DNA of 64,000 nt, taken from Eudromia elegans (lineage: Eukaryota > Chordata > Aves > Tinamiformes > Tinamidae). The position numbers and the translations under genes were made by a program. The stretch covers positions 304,070 through 368,069 of the forward strand of contig PTEX01000310.1 of assembly GCA_003342815.1 (NCBI GenBank), read 5' to 3'. Under the pieces are notes generated by a model. The model saw nothing but the letters and a program-made list of their open reading frames with translations. It did no database searches and was not told where the DNA came from. This document shows positions 21,820-35,200 of the stretch, in pieces; position 1 is the first letter of the stretch, and the number at the start of each line of letters is the position of its first letter.

Positions 21820-24800
21820 GTAAGGCGGGCCGCCCCCCCCGGCCAGGGCGGCTCTGGTTTAATCCGCCGCTTTCGTGAGGCGGGGGGCTCACCCCGGGGG
21901 GGGGGGGGCGGCGAGCGGTTAACGGTCGTGCTGGGGGAGGGGGAGGCCGCAGGGCGCTCCTCGAGCGGACAGGAGGAGATGCTGGGGGAAGAGGCTCCCT
22001 TAAAGGGGCAAGGGCTCCCCGGGGAGGGACTGCGCCTCTGTGGGGGAGGGCATCCCCCCTGCCGCCGTGGAGCATCACGGTGCTGTCGGCCTGCTTGCTT
22101 TGTGGCTCCCTGGCTGCTCCAGGAAAGCCAGGAGACACGGATGCACCAGGCAGGGGCTGGGCAGGGGGGGTGGAGAATCACCACCTTTTGGAGACAGGCC
22201 TTAAAGCGCCGGTGGACTGAAAAGTTTGTTAGTGCAAGAGGTTGCGGCAAGCAGCTGCCTTTGCTGTGCTGCCTGGGGCCAGGGCTCTCAAATGTTGCTG
22301 GCTTATGCTGGGCTGCTCAGATCAGTAGCCTCCATTAAGTTCTAAAGGCTTCAGGGAGACCTCTCTGCATAAGGACTAAGGTAATTGCAGTCTAAAGATT
22401 TGGGATGCAAATGAAGGCCTGGGACATCTGGGAGACAAGAAGCTTTCCCTTACTGGAAATGCAGGAGCTGTGTTTTTGCATCTTTTTGTGTGGAAGAAAC
22501 TGCTAGTTTTTCTAGCCTGTCCTGAGGAGTGCTTGTGCTCACTCTCTCTCCCAGCCATGAGAGCAAATGATAGCAGATGTAACCATTTGTACCTGTGGTT
22601 TCTTTCTGTGGGAGCACTTGGTGTTTATTCCCCTTCTAGCCAAGGGCTTGCAGCGGCTTCTGTATAGACCAACTCTTCTCTCTATGCTGAGATTTGTGTA
22701 GGCTGTTTGTTGCCTTCGGAGAGGTGAGTAGGATTACACTTGTGTGTTTCTCTGAGCCTTTCCAGAATTTAGCTTTTGTGAATGGGCTGACATTTAAAGA
22801 AGCCTTTCATTGTTTGTCCTTTATAGGGATTTGTTTGAAAATGGTGACTTTTTTTCAATCTTACATGTAACTGAACTGAAGTTTATGGACCTCAGGTGAA
22901 TTTAGTTGTTTGTATTAATCTCTTCTGACGTATTCCTTTAGTTACTTGCTGTTTCAGGCTGAGAGTACCCAACTGAGAATATATTTGAGCAGGTGCCTCT
23001 TTTGTATTTTTATTTTTTGGGGTGGGGGGAATATCTTAATTTGGTAAGTAAACTTAGTCTGTTATACAGTAACTGGTAATACAGTTGACTGGTAAATACA
23101 GTCAATTAGTCTGAAGAGTGAAATATCTGAAGAGATGGAGCTTTTTTGGTGTTAAGAATCTTGTGTAGCAGTTTATGCTGTGAATACACTATGCAATTTT
23201 AATGGTCTCTGTGGAACAGGAGGGAGGGAGAGAGTAGTCTAGCATCAGGCTGAAAGCCATATGATACTCCTTTGTTGTAAGAATGAGGTCTTAAAGGATG
23301 CAGTTTACTTATCCATCTGATGTGACTGATAGGAACATAAACCTGTGTCCTAACAGAGCTGGAGCCTTTCTGTAACATGTAGCTGATTTTCATGATTTAA
23401 AAAAAAATAGAGCATAGAGAGAGGAAATTCTTGTCCAAAAACTTCTCCGTCTTAATTTTTTGTTGTGTCATTAAATAAATAAATAAAGACTTGCTGCCAC
23501 CCCTTTATTTACTGATTGTCTGCTGTATGTTAGAAAATACAGCTTTTAAGGAGCAACAGATTTTACAGGGTATCAGCAGGTAATCTTAGCTGTACCACTA
23601 ATCAGAAGAAGTTACAGAGCTGGGGAGCATCCCAGCACTACAGAGCTGAATTGCGTCTTTGTGTGATGTAGACCCTTTTCCTTGGGACTAAAGTGAAGTT
23701 GCTGTTCAATCAAAGAACGTCCATCTACTGACATTGTAAACTATTTAAGTTTCCACATATAGCTGTTAAAAGCTTGTTTGGTAAAAACGAATGCTGATAT
23801 TGTTCTTGCTGCTTCCTGAAATGAAAGTTCGTGAGCCTCATTCTTGCTCCCAATGTAATTTAAGGTCACAGTGGGCCATGATTTTCAGGCTCTTGATTTG
23901 AGATGCTTGTGAGTGTGATTCCAAGCAGCAGATTTGAGATGATGAGAGCTGTCATAAGCGCATCTCAAAATTAATTTTTAAAGTGGATTTGCAGAAATTA
24001 GACCTCAGATTCTTCAGCCCTCTGGTGCCTGTGATTTTGGGGGCCATATGGGTTAGAGGTCTATCATGGATCAAGAAAAAAGCTTCTAAGCTGAGGCTGA
24101 ATGAAAGTTGAGTGAGAGGAGCTGATGCCTCTCTGTGCATATAGCAATACCTTTGGTGCTGGGCGGGCAGTGTTGCAGCTTCTTTTCTGTTGGCTTCCTC
24201 CCTGCCTCCTCTGATATATCAGTTTGGAGTGATCAGGTGGCTCTCTAGAGAGCCATAGTGCTCTGTCAGAGGGACTTTTCAGGCCTCTCACAAAGAGCTA
24301 GAATATTTTTGGCCACTTCAGAAAAACATGGATGTGAGGGCATAGTACAACTTCCACTACAGGAAAACTCAGAGGTTCCTGTTGCTCAGACAACAGGAGC
24401 AGAGGAAACTTTGCTTTGATCTTTGGAATGTATAGCTGTCCATTGTTTCCTAGGGACAGAAAATATGCTGTTTGTATCTACAGCAAAAAACCAAAAACAT
24501 TAATCCTTGTGTGTCAGAATCTGGCACTGTAATTTGAAGATACAGAGAGTGGAAAATGTACTTGAAAGTCAGGAAGAAAATGGAGGACTCCGTAAGATCA
24601 CTTCTGGACCATATGAAACAGGGACTTAATCTAGGTTGCTACACACAACTAATAATTGTGATATAGCAGTAAAATTTGTCACAAGTATGGGAAGGGGAGA
24701 GGTATCTAGTGGAGGAGGAAGAAGCCTGGGAGGAAAATGAAGCAGAGAGATTGGCATAATTAGTAGGTTGGGGTGGGGGAGTGTGAGGAAACAAGTTATG

Positions 24801-25289
24801 CAGAGCGTAGCTGTGCTGAAATACGATTTGAGAACTAATCAAGTTCTGTACAGCACCAGTTTGAATTCTGTGGTCCTTCTCTCCCATTACTATGGCCCAG
24901 GATCACTGCTACTGTCAATGCTGGCACTCCTGCAGAGCCCCTGTAGATCTGGTAGATGTTACAAGTCTGGGCTCAGCATCTTGCCTCTAAAGAGGCAATG
25001 AGTCACTGGTGGGGTCTGCTTTGCCAGAAGTCACATGCCCTATTTATGAGCCCTGTTTAAAGGAAGGCCCTGTTTAAAGGAAGGTTTAAAGGAAATCTGT
25101 AGCAGACTGCTTTTTCTTCTCCCTTATGGGTGAAAAGCTGGGAGACCTTAAAGGTAAGATCTTACTCTGTAAACACTGTTTTCTCTGATTGTGTTAATCC
25201 TGATAATTGTGTGCTCTCTGTCTTATTACTACTTGTAACCCATTTTATATGGGTTGTCAAAGATGTAGCTGTCTCGTGTCTCTCTTCAG
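21820..25289. other. BPGM intron 1
   Basis: About 3.5 kb. It holds the G-run at about 21896-21909 and an AAAT microsatellite near 23473. Otherwise no gene or mobile element was recognised. Confidence 0.5.
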
Positions 25290-25439
25290 ATGCATCATTA
25301 CTAGATGCCAGACCAATCTTCATCTGGGCCAAGCTGCAACCAAAATGGCAAAATACAAGCTTGTTCTCTTAAGACATGGAGAAGGAGCCTGGAACAAGGA
25401 GAATCGCTTCTGCAGCTGGGTGGACCAGAAGTTGAGTAG
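25290..25439 (+). promoter_or_regulatory. Two upstream ATGs in the BPGM leader
   Basis: An ATG at 25290, the first bases of exon 2, opens a four-codon frame ending TAG at 25302-25304. A second ATG at 25305 opens a 44-codon frame that overlaps the true start out of frame and stops at 25437-25439. Both have weak start contexts, while the BPGM ATG is strong, which fits leaky scanning. This depends on the acceptor call at 25289. Confidence 0.5.
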
Positions 25440-25945
25440 CGATGGGATAAAGGAAGCTAAGAACTGTGGCAAACAGCTTAAGGCCTTGGGTTTTGAGTTT
25501 GACCTTGTCTTTACCTCTCTCCTGAGCCGTTCCATCCAGACTGCATGGCTGATCCTGGAAGAGATGGGCCAAGAGTGGGTCCCCATTCAGAGTTCCTGGC
25601 GACTGAATGAACGTCACTACGGTGCGTTAATTGGTCTCAACAGAGCAGAAATGGCTCTGAATCATGGAGAAGAGCAAGTGAAAATATGGAGGAGAAGCTA
25701 TGATGTTACTCCACCTCCCATAACTGAATCTCATCCATACTATGAAGAGATTTGCAATGATCGCAGGTATAAATGCATTGATGTCCCTCAGGATCATCTC
25801 CCAAAGGCTGAAAGCTTAAAAGATGTGCTTGATAGACTTCTCCCCTACTGGAATGAGAAGATAGTGCCTGAACTGAAAAGTGGCAAAATGATCCTCATAT
25901 CTGCTCATGGCAACAGCATCAGAGCACTACTCAAGCATGTGGAAG
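25290..25945 (+). CDS. BPGM: BPGM exon 2: short 5'UTR plus 601 coding bases
   Basis: The acceptor TCTCTTCAG ends at 25289. After 55 untranslated bases the start codon is at 25345. The exon encodes residues 1-200 and the first base of codon 201, ending before donor GTAAGG at 25946. It carries Arg10, His11, Glu89 within RLNERHYGA, and His188. Reading on into the intron adds about 18 unrelated residues before a stop, so that longer frame is not the protein. Confidence 0.95.
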
Positions 25946-28900
25946 GTAAGGTTCTGCTCTCCTTACTCACCTGCTTGCAGCTTTGCACCTTTCTAACTTA
26001 AGCGTGTTAAGTGCCGTTTGCACTCTAGCATGCAGTACTTCTTGCTCTTTCCAGAGAGAAAGGCTGACCTACTGAAAGAAGAATCTAACTGGGGAATGAG
26101 AGATGAGGAAGCATTAAACTGGGTTAATATAGTTCCTCTATTGAAGAGCCAGATTTTTTCCCCCTTATTTCTCATTGCCTCATTTCTCATTGTTTTAAAC
26201 TAGTGTATCCAAACAAACTCCAGAGTTAGTCTCAATGAACAGCTTCAGACTGACCCTTCCCCCTTCACTTATTCAGTTGTTTTGTCAGGAGAGTTGAGGA
26301 CGTAATCTGTTCATTAAACGAACATAGCTAACAGCATAAAGTGTTTGTCTTGAAGTTGTGGAGAATGTGACTGTTACTATAGTGAATTATTTCTTTTGGG
26401 ACTATTTTTGATAATTTTTTCTTCATAAAAGATGATGTGATGGGGATCCTTTGTAGAGAGCAGGTACTTGCTAAAGTATATGCATATGCACCATCATTTT
26501 GCAATATAGAAAATTCTGTCAGTGAACAGTTAAATGTTGTAGCTCAGCATAGGGTTATTAATTAATTTGAGACCTAAAAAGGAAGCAAGTGTGCCTTTAC
26601 GTCATTGCCATTCCCTCCCCCCCCATATTAATGACATGGCATCTGGTTTCAGCCCTCCTGAGCTGGAAGACAAATTGTACTAATTTCCTTATGTCTGTGG
26701 GTAGTGTTAGTGACTCTACTTGAATGCAGTCTGCAGGAGTCAAATGCTCTGGGCATAAGCACATAGAAATGGTCTCCAGAACTGTGAAGGCAGTGAGTTC
26801 TGGATTACAGGTTACTGCTCAGGTGCAGGAGGAATACTGGTTCAAGCCAGTTATCCTGATATAGACAGGTTGGCTTTTCCAAGCTATATGAAATGATTAA
26901 AAATTGAGGCGGAGGAGGGGAAAAAGTGTGGAGAAGCCCTTGTACCTTTCCCCTCCCTCCCAAATGTGCTGAACCAATATAGAAAGACATGCTAACAGAA
27001 CTCTCTAGAGGTGATATACTGTGAGCTGACCAGAGTTTCAGTATGAACCACTGAGCCATGTTGTGTGCAGGAACAAGCCAAGGCCAAAGGTGACAGCATC
27101 AGCAACTGGTAAAGGTTATTTTAAAGATAGTGTGGCCGGATTCCTTCTTGCATTGGTGCAATTTGGGATTAATTATAGCTGAGGCTGAAGCTGCAGTAAC
27201 TTCATCCACGGTGTAAGTTAGAAAAGCTGCAAAGCCCTTCTTTGAGACAGGTCTGTTAGGTAGGTGTAACTCTTCAGGGGTTCCCTGTACTACAACTGTT
27301 AATAATAATAAAAAAGCAAGGTAGCCTGTAGCTGTACCGTGTGTCTGTACTACTCTAGACCTCATCCCTCACAGTGTATATGCACGCAAGGAGATCTGAG
27401 GCAGGACCTGGCTGAAGGTCTAGTTCTATTGAACAAGAGCTGTCTATCAGCTGCCCCAGCTCCCCCATGGGAGCACTTGCCAGGTAGGTGATGGCTCTCT
27501 TGCCTCCAAAGTAGTGTAGATATCTGGATTGCTTCAGAATTTATCTCGAAGATTGCATGACCAGAAAGCTTTAAGACCTGATACTAAAACCTGCATTTTT
27601 CTCTCAGAATGCCCACTTGCATCTCTCAGTATATAAGAGGTTCTTTGTGTTGCTAATCGTGTCTCCCTTCCTCTCCTAGAGGGTTGTGAGCCTTAAGAAA
27701 CCTAAGCATAGGTGATTGTTCTTATATCTTACAGTTGTAGCTTGTGATCTTTGAGGCTGTTGCTGCTCCATTCAGCAGACATTCCAGAGTGAAACTGACC
27801 TCAAGGTATCTCTTTTCTGAGAGGTTTCACAGGTTATTGTTAAAGCTGCTATTTCAAAGAGGTAGTTTTTATCAAAAAAAAAAAAAAAGACCTGCGGTTC
27901 TTTGAATCTGAAAGTTTTCCTTGGTATGATTAATTGGTAAAGAACTTGAAATGCTATGGCCTTACTTTCCACTCACACACACAAAAAAAATCATCAGGAC
28001 AGCAGAATGTCAGGCTAACAAGGCTTTGATTGTGGGTTTGGATCTTATTCTTGTTTTGTCGGTGCTCGGATAGAGCTCCGACAGGGTCTGTGATAGTGCT
28101 CCCTAGGGTCTGTGAAAATGTCTCCAGAATTTGTCGTAGTTTCCAAGAGAGATGACTTTATTATGAAAAGGCAACACTCCAGTAATTTTGCTGAAAAGAG
28201 TTTAACACAATCCTGGCCATCCTCATATATGGACTTAAAGATCAAAAACTCTAGCTGCTCTGAGAGCTTGCTGTTCTGTCCTTGTGGGTTGGAATAACTA
28301 TTCCTCGATGTGTACTTTTGAAGATCTTGAAGCTGCAAGCTTTGGGCTTCCAGTAGGCATGCTTGGCTGACTTCCTAGGAATTGGGAGAATGACAAGCGT
28401 GACAGCAGGCTGCACAAAAACAGTTCTGTGCAATCCTGTTCATTTGGTGCAAGTAAAATGAAATGCTGGCATCAATTCTAAGTTTAGTGACAAGACTTGC
28501 CCAGTTCTTTAAGGGCACTTTCCACCTGGAGGTGATGCAAAGAATACATGTGGTGATGCTAGAATAACTGACACTACTGAGAACTGATAAAGCAAGAGGT
28601 TTTCCTTCAGTGTTGGTAGGGATGGGAAGGCTCTTCCTCCTATGGCAGTAGTTTTATTTTCTGGAGGATACTTCCTGTCATGACTTAGCAACTGTTCTGT
28701 GCTGTGTGACATCAACTGGAATGGACTATGGCATGTAACTCAGGTCTTCCCATGGGGCTTATTTTTTCTTTTATGATATTGTGTATCTTTGCATTGAAAG
28801 AGCAGGAAGGCATCAAAACAATGGAGACTTGTTAGTATCCAGAATGAAACTGATTGTGAAAATTACGATTAACTGATTATGAAAACATCAGTTCTTAATC

Positions 28901-31900
28901 TGCTAAATAAGCATCTTAAACACATAGGATCTCTTTACAGGTGATTTTCTCAAATCCTTCAAAGTAGGAACAGTTTATTATCTGATACCACTAACATAAG
29001 AGCTCTGACTAGCTTGCTTTCCTTCTCTTGAAGGAGTGACTAGATTATTTCTAGTAATCTAGTACACTGCTTTTTTTTTCCCATGCAAGTGACTGAAGGA
29101 ATCATGTGTTGCCATCTGGCCCAGCCTATTTCTTCCTTCCCTGCTGACCATTCCCTCCTGGGGACTGCCATGAGATGCCTCAGGAACAGCACCCTGGGCT
29201 TCACAGAGACCTGGTTTTATGCTTTCCTCTATGTTGAAATGTTCTCTTCCAGGTATGGAGTGATGGTTTCTGAGCAAAGCCCTGTAAAACCAGGGATGGA
29301 TGCATCTGAGGAAAAAGATGCAGACTTGCTGCCTTTTGAGCTTGACTGCCTGTGGTCACAGAACTGGCCCACAGCTCCTTAGCTGCCCTCCCAGGGAGAA
29401 GGTGGGGCTTAGGGAGGATTTGGTACTCTTCTCTCCTGCTGGTGAGCAAGGAGAGCAGCTGCCCTCATGGCTTTTACTTGTTTGCTGCATGTGATCTTGG
29501 TACAGACATAGTGCCCTGTAGCCTGCATACTGGCTCCATACATAACAAGCCCTGGTGAGAACTGTGTATTGATGATTACCTAATGAGTTCATTTTGCTGG
29601 TGTTTGCAGCCTGGCCTCCTTAGAAGTGCCACTTAAGTGAATGTGTTGTCTAAGGGTAGTTGCAGAGGTTGGCTTCGTGATCTCACATTTTAACTGCTTT
29701 TGAATTGAGATTGTTTTGCACTCTCCCTTGACTCACCCCTGCCCCCTTTCTGCTCTGTCATTTTCCCTAAGCTTGCTGAACCTTGTGCAAATGTACTTGG
29801 CCTTGAAACTGAGAGTAAACAGCAAGAGGGGAGCTTCCCATCCATCAGGTTGGATAGTGGAATTGTGAAGCTTGGGAAGGAGGTGGAAGGTTGTGCAGAC
29901 AGTGCAAACAGTTGCAGCTGCAAAAGCAAGGCTTCAGGGACAAGCTGGTGACTATTTCCAATATTTCACTGAAGGGCAGGTATGTTGGAGTCCCCTTTGA
30001 AATCAGCCCACTCTGAAGTTATCAAGCATACTTGCATGAAAAAGTCTTAATGATTTCCTCTCCCCTGCCCTGTCTATCCCTAGGAAGGCTAAAAAAGAGG
30101 CAAGTGTGTCATGGTGCCCTACCTGAGACGAAATGACAGGGTAAGAACCTCTGGTCCCATGCTGAGGACTTCAGCCTGTGAGTAGTGCTGTGCCAGGGCT
30201 CAGAGCCTGGGCAAAGTGTATGCTGCATGTTCAGAGAACTCCTCATTTGCCCTGATTTAATTCCTGGCTGTGGTGATTATAGTGTGGTCTCTGCTCCTGA
30301 TGGTCCTGAACCTTTCACCCAATGCTCTAGCTGATGCCTAAAGGCAACAGCAGACTTTGTGTCCTTCAGCCTGTTTACTCTTGCTGAGGAGTTCAAGAAA
30401 GGTTGCAATTCCCTGTTGCATGGGAGTAGGAGAGACACAATGATTTAATGTTTCCTTAAACTAGCTTGTGATAGGAGGGCCTCAATAATGCATATTGTCA
30501 AATTCAGGCAACAATCAGAAGCTGCGGACATAATGATGTAGAAGGGAGAAAATTTTGGCAGGCACAGAAGGGTAGAACAGATGTAGATAATCTGCTGCAG
30601 CCATGGTGGTAGCCTATAATCCCTCCTCTGTCCCTTAAAATCAGCACAATGAGATTAGATGCAGTAAAGATTAATAGCCAGAATCCAGTGCTGTGCCTAT
30701 TCCCTCTTTTGTTTTTCCTGTTGAAGCAAGGCCCCCCTGCCAGCCTGTGTGCAGCTATGACCCCATTAAGGAGGGCAGAGTATTCTCTGGCCCTGAGTAT
30801 TTAGCATATTCAACTACAGTGTTTTTGCTACACTTGCAGGAAAGATTCAAGGTGCTGATCTAGATCTGTGTTACACAGCAGCAATTACAGAGCAAGTCCA
30901 TCATACTTGAATTTATGCATGCAATCTTATGTTTTGTTAGATGAATCACCTGCCTCAGGTGTAGTTGACATCCGAAGGAGGTGGAGTGTAGTTAGTTTCA
31001 ATAATTGTTGTGTGTGTTTGTTTTTTTCTTTTTTTAAAGTGTTTTGAGGTTGTCCTATCCATAAAGATACATGGAAAAAGCTTGGTAAGAACATGTTGGA
31101 TAGAGGGAAAAGCGTAACTAACTTTGAAGAGTTGGCCTTTAATGGTCAAAATCAAGTGCGATGGGATTTGAATTCATAGGGCTTTCTAGGATGGAAATGT
31201 TTCAACCTATTTCATGGGCCATCAGATAAAGGTAAATGTATTCTTCATGCAATATATCTGCAAAGTCAGTCTTCAATGAAAGACTACACCATAAAGCCAT
31301 AAAGAAGCACCAGTTTGCATTGTTTTAACTGCATCCAATTCAGTTAATGGAGTCATAGGTTAGGTGGGAAGGGACACTGACTGTGTGACTCCAAAAATTT
31401 GTGGTTTTTTTCTTTTAGTATTATGCTATATAGATCCTTGGTCATGACCACTTAAAGTCTGATTCCTTCATACAGCTGCTGTTGAGCAGCAATGTTTAAT
31501 AAGTGTTCATGAGATAAAATGAGAAATTGAGGGGTTTGTAGGAAGGAGTTTCAACTGGGCATAATGCAGTTGCCTAGTTAGCCTTTTATCTTGGGTCCTG
31601 AGGAAGATATCCGGTGCCTTACTAAATACTGTGAGATATCATGGTTAAGTAGGCAGTACCTTAACTTTAAACCTCCTTTGGGAAAAGCTACTGCCAGCAG
31701 CACAATACAGCACTGCTGAGATCCAGCCTTGGATGTTGCTTCTGAAACAGTCCTTCGTATTTCCCACTGCACCTTGCACTCGAACATTGAGTTGTTGCCC
31801 TGGTTTCACCCTTCATCCCTTATGAGACAGGATGGGATTGAGACAGCTTTGGTGCTGAAGTGCAAGAAAAGGTCATTTGCCTCCAATTACAGCATGTGAA

Positions 31901-34298
31901 GTAACTGGATAGCAGGTTTTGCTCACTCTTGCAGTGGTCAGAGTGGGAGATGTTCTCTTTAGTTCCCTTCTAGCACTGCTGGGAGTGTTCCCTGTGCATT
32001 TGTGTCAAGCCTGATAAGCATCTTGCTGAAGAATAGATTTCCCTATGCAGATACTGCAACCATGTTGAAATAAACCAACAGGACATTAATGTGTCTCCTT
32101 GGGATTTTCTCTGGTCTTCAGCTTGCAGTTCCAGCCTTCTGGCTGTGAGGCAGTGCACAAAAGGTCCTAAGGAGGAGAAGCAGGTTGCAGCAAGCATACC
32201 AGCTGTTCTAGCCTTGTAAATCAGTATTGTAGTACTGACTACTGACATTGGTATGGTCACTCTGAGATGGTCCAATTCCCAGTGGGTGCCTGGGGGCACA
32301 TGTATGAATTGCTGTTATAAAATAAAACTTTAAGAATCCTTGAAATAGAATTCAGGCAGCTTTGCTATTAATTTTGCAAACTGAAGTGCTTGAGCACAGT
32401 CCTTTATCTGGTAGATAGACTTGATATTTTTCCTGTTAACATCTATATGATGTTAATATTTCAGGAGCTGTTTGAAAGCTTTTCTATGGGTCTTTAATCT
32501 TCTGGCCTTGAAGAGCTGAATTATATATCCCTTGTAAGAAGGGATGGCTTTCACTTGTAGTGTAGGTGGGTGTGTATTTCTTTTTTACTTGTTTGCTTTT
32601 GTTTTAAATGCCCTGACTTAATGTAAGATGAGGTATAAATGTCCTGCAAGAACTTGTCTGTCCTCAGAAGGCCACAGAGCTAGGAAACTTTAGGGCTAAT
32701 CTCAAGATAAATACTTAGCCTACACTGAGACATGAATAAGTCTCTGCAGAAATTGCTCACTTGTGTGGTCTCAGAACAGGGGAATAAAGTGAGTCTCCCC
32801 AGTTTCTGACCAGAGTCAGCTCAAAGGTTTTGGTACTTAAAGGTTTAGGAGAGCTAAGTCCTGATAATGAGTCATGATGCGGGGTGGGGCAGGGGGGAAG
32901 ATGTGTTTTCCTATTCATAGGGTTGGCTCTGCTTTTCTACCTAATGTGAAAATAGCTGGAAAATTTACACCTGTGTGTTCAGAACCATCTGTTTTGTCAG
33001 CTGCTCCAGAGGATGTTTTTTCCTCTTGCCTCTTGGTCTAGCTTATCTGTTTAGAAGCTTGATTGCCGCCGCCTTTTTTTTTTCTTTTAACTTAGATTAC
33101 TTGAAATTGTCCTGTTTTAAAACAAATGGCTGTCCTCAGACCTCAGTGTTCCCAAAAAGGAAGGGAAACTATTCCCATGATATTAGCCTTCTCTTGCCCA
33201 AACTTCTGCAGGAGTAGTTGCTTTGCAATCCTTGCCTCTTAATGCATGTTAAGGCCTTCTGTGAAAAACTTACTCAGAGACCATCTTGAAAGTTGCTTAG
33301 ATGCTTGGAAGGTTGTGGGTGTTTTTTTGTTTGGTTTTGTTTTTTTGGTTTGTGGGTTTTTTTTTTTTTTTTTTTTTTTTCATCCAGAGATACATCTTAA
33401 TTGGTGAAATGAAAGCATATAGGATACTGCTGCAAATTGAGTAAACTGGAGCCTCCTCTTCCCTTTCTTCTCTTCATCTCTGCCCCCCATTTAAAAGCAG
33501 AAATAAGTAGTCTTGTAAATAGTAATTCTAGAGTAGTAACATAAATGTACTAAAACTTGCCTCTAAACAGTCAAATGTGGGCAGGCACTAATTCTCACAC
33601 TAAGCACTTAACTGCATCTTAAAAGCAGCATTTTGTATGAAAAGCAGATGCTCAAAGAACTTGAGCAGAAGAATAACCCTGGTATCTTGTCCTCAAAGAA
33701 ATTGTTTGTATTGGTTACTTAGCAGAGGTTGTTTTCAAGTTGGAATAGCATCACTAGGCCTGAACTCACTGACCTTTGTTATGTGAGCATGAACAGCATG
33801 AATAGGAACATGAAGAGGACAGATTATAGTCCTGGATATTCTAATAAAGAAAATATATACTATCTAGGGCAGAGTTTCTTCCCTGTTTGGTCCACACTTA
33901 TGAACAGAAGCAGGAAGAAAGTTTCCACCTTGCTGGGAGTTTCCTCCTGTAGCTTTTACTAAATCATTCTTCCAAAGCAGTGCTATTGACAGGAATGGAC
34001 CATTGGGAGTAGTTGCTGTTGCTGCAGCCTCTGTCAGCAGGTTCCTGCCAGTATGAAGACTGGATAGCCTCGGAAGACCTTGCACTAGCTGTAACTCTGT
34101 GGGCTTTTGTCTTTGGCAGGCATCTCGGATAAGGACATCGTCAGTGTTACTCTCCCCACTGGAGTGCCCGTACTTCTTGAATTCGACGAGAATCTACATC
34201 CTCTGGGCCCTCATCAGTTTCTGGGTGATCAAGAGGCTATCCAAGCTGCCATCAAAAAAGTGGAAGATCAAGGGAAAGTTAAATCTGCTGAGAAGTAA
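25345..34298 (+). CDS. BPGM: Bisphosphoglycerate mutase, two coding exons
   Basis: BPGM makes 2,3-bisphosphoglycerate from 1,3-bisphosphoglycerate and also has 2,3-BPG phosphatase and weak mutase activity. It acts in the cytosol, chiefly of red cells, where 2,3-BPG lowers haemoglobin oxygen affinity. Coding parts are 25345-25945 and 34120-34298, totalling 780 bases and 259 residues, exactly the human length. The histidine phosphatase motif [10 protein letters not shown] gives Arg10 and His11; Gly14 is the BPGM-type residue where phosphoglycerate mutases have Ser. ISAHGNS supplies His188. The C-terminal [10 protein letters not shown] segment is typical of the family. The start has A at -3 and G at +4. 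Intron phase 1 splits Gly201. Adult birds rely mainly on inositol pentakisphosphate in red cells but embryos accumulate 2,3-BPG, so an intact gene is expected. PGAM1 is excluded by Gly14 and the overall match. Confidence 0.97.
25946..34119. other. BPGM intron 2
   Basis: About 8.2 kb of AT-rich intron. It contains T-rich low-complexity sequence at 33318-33380, including a run of 24 T, and an A-run at 27876-27888. No nested gene or clear mobile element was recognised. Confidence 0.85.
34120..34298 (+). CDS. BPGM: BPGM exon 3, C-terminal coding part
   Basis: After acceptor TTTGGCAG the exon completes Gly201 and encodes [16 protein letters not shown] through [15 protein letters not shown] to SAEK and a TAA stop at 34296-34298. 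It contributes 58 full codons. Confidence 0.96.
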
Positions 34299-35200
34299 AA
34301 TCCCACTGACTGATAGTCCTGCTCTCTAAAATGTGTGGTAGTAAGTGATGCTTTGTGTGTGAGTGTTAGGCTGCACTATGCAGAAGTCTCAATTTCAAGC
34401 ACTAAAGTGGAAGGGACAATTGTTGAACATTGGTTGGTAGATAAACTCTTTTGCTTTCAGAAACTGGGATTCGGATCTCAGTGTGAGATATGAACATTGC
34501 GGTGGTAGATCGAGGTAAAAAGACAGCAGTTCAGGTAATGGAAGCTTGCAGAGCAATCTGTCCAAAATCTAGGCTTGAGAGAGGCCTGGAAGGAGTAGTG
34601 GGATGTATTAAAGGCCTCTACCAATGACTCCTGACTTGTTGAGGGGGAAAAGCTTGTACTGCACAACACCAGCTCACTGGACTAATTAAGTCCGTGTGTT
34701 AAAGGCACTAAACTTTCTCACTGACAACGTGACATCAGATAGGAGTTACTGCAGTGATTCTTGTATGTCATTGGTCATAACAGTTTGTGTTATCGAGAGC
34801 ATTTTCTGCCTTTCAGAATGCTTTCAGCTGTAAAACTTGCCCTCTCCCCTTTATTTTCAGTCTTTCAAGGCTTGCTCGTGGCTCACCTAAGAACTTGGAA
34901 GAGATATTCAGAACATTGTAGCTACCTTATTTTGTCTTTTAATATGCTGTGCTCCTATTCTGGTTTTCTAGAAGGTACTCCTCCTCGCCATCTCTGTCAA
35001 ACATAGCACAACTGCATTTTGCTGGCTTGCGATAATGGGATTTCATTCAGACTTTAGTCCCCAGACTGAGAACAAAGGGGCTTCCTGCTCAATGTGTAAA
35101 CTATCACTTAGCCTTTAATGACTGACCTAAATAGCTTTCAGATGGCAAAATAACGTGCTACAGGCTTGATCATCTCTTAATAAAGCTGTTGAAAGCATTC
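34299..35200 (+). other. BPGM: BPGM 3' untranslated region, short form
   Basis: Sequence after the stop runs to the first good AATAAA at 35179-35184. Longer forms ending near 36.8 or 37.1 kb are possible because further AATAAA hexamers follow without an intervening gene. Confidence 0.5.
35179..35184 (+). terminator. BPGM poly(A) signal, proximal candidate
   Basis: AATAAA lies 881 bases after the stop codon, with T-rich sequence (TTCTTGTT) about 20 bases downstream. Confidence 0.5.

Larger units (their letters stand above)
21280..22080 (+). promoter_or_regulatory. CpG island and promoter of BPGM
   Basis: This is the densest GC and CpG block of the window, spanning the presumed BPGM transcription start. 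It contains GC boxes (CCCCGCCCC near 21617), CCAAT motifs on both strands, and a 14-base run of G in the first intron. No TATA box is seen. Borders are by eye. Confidence 0.8.

Noticed and set aside
21282..22338. Long frames on both strands in the BPGM CpG island
   Set aside because: Same cause: GC-rich sequence with few stop codons and Pro/Arg/Gly-rich products; the region acts as promoter and non-coding exon.
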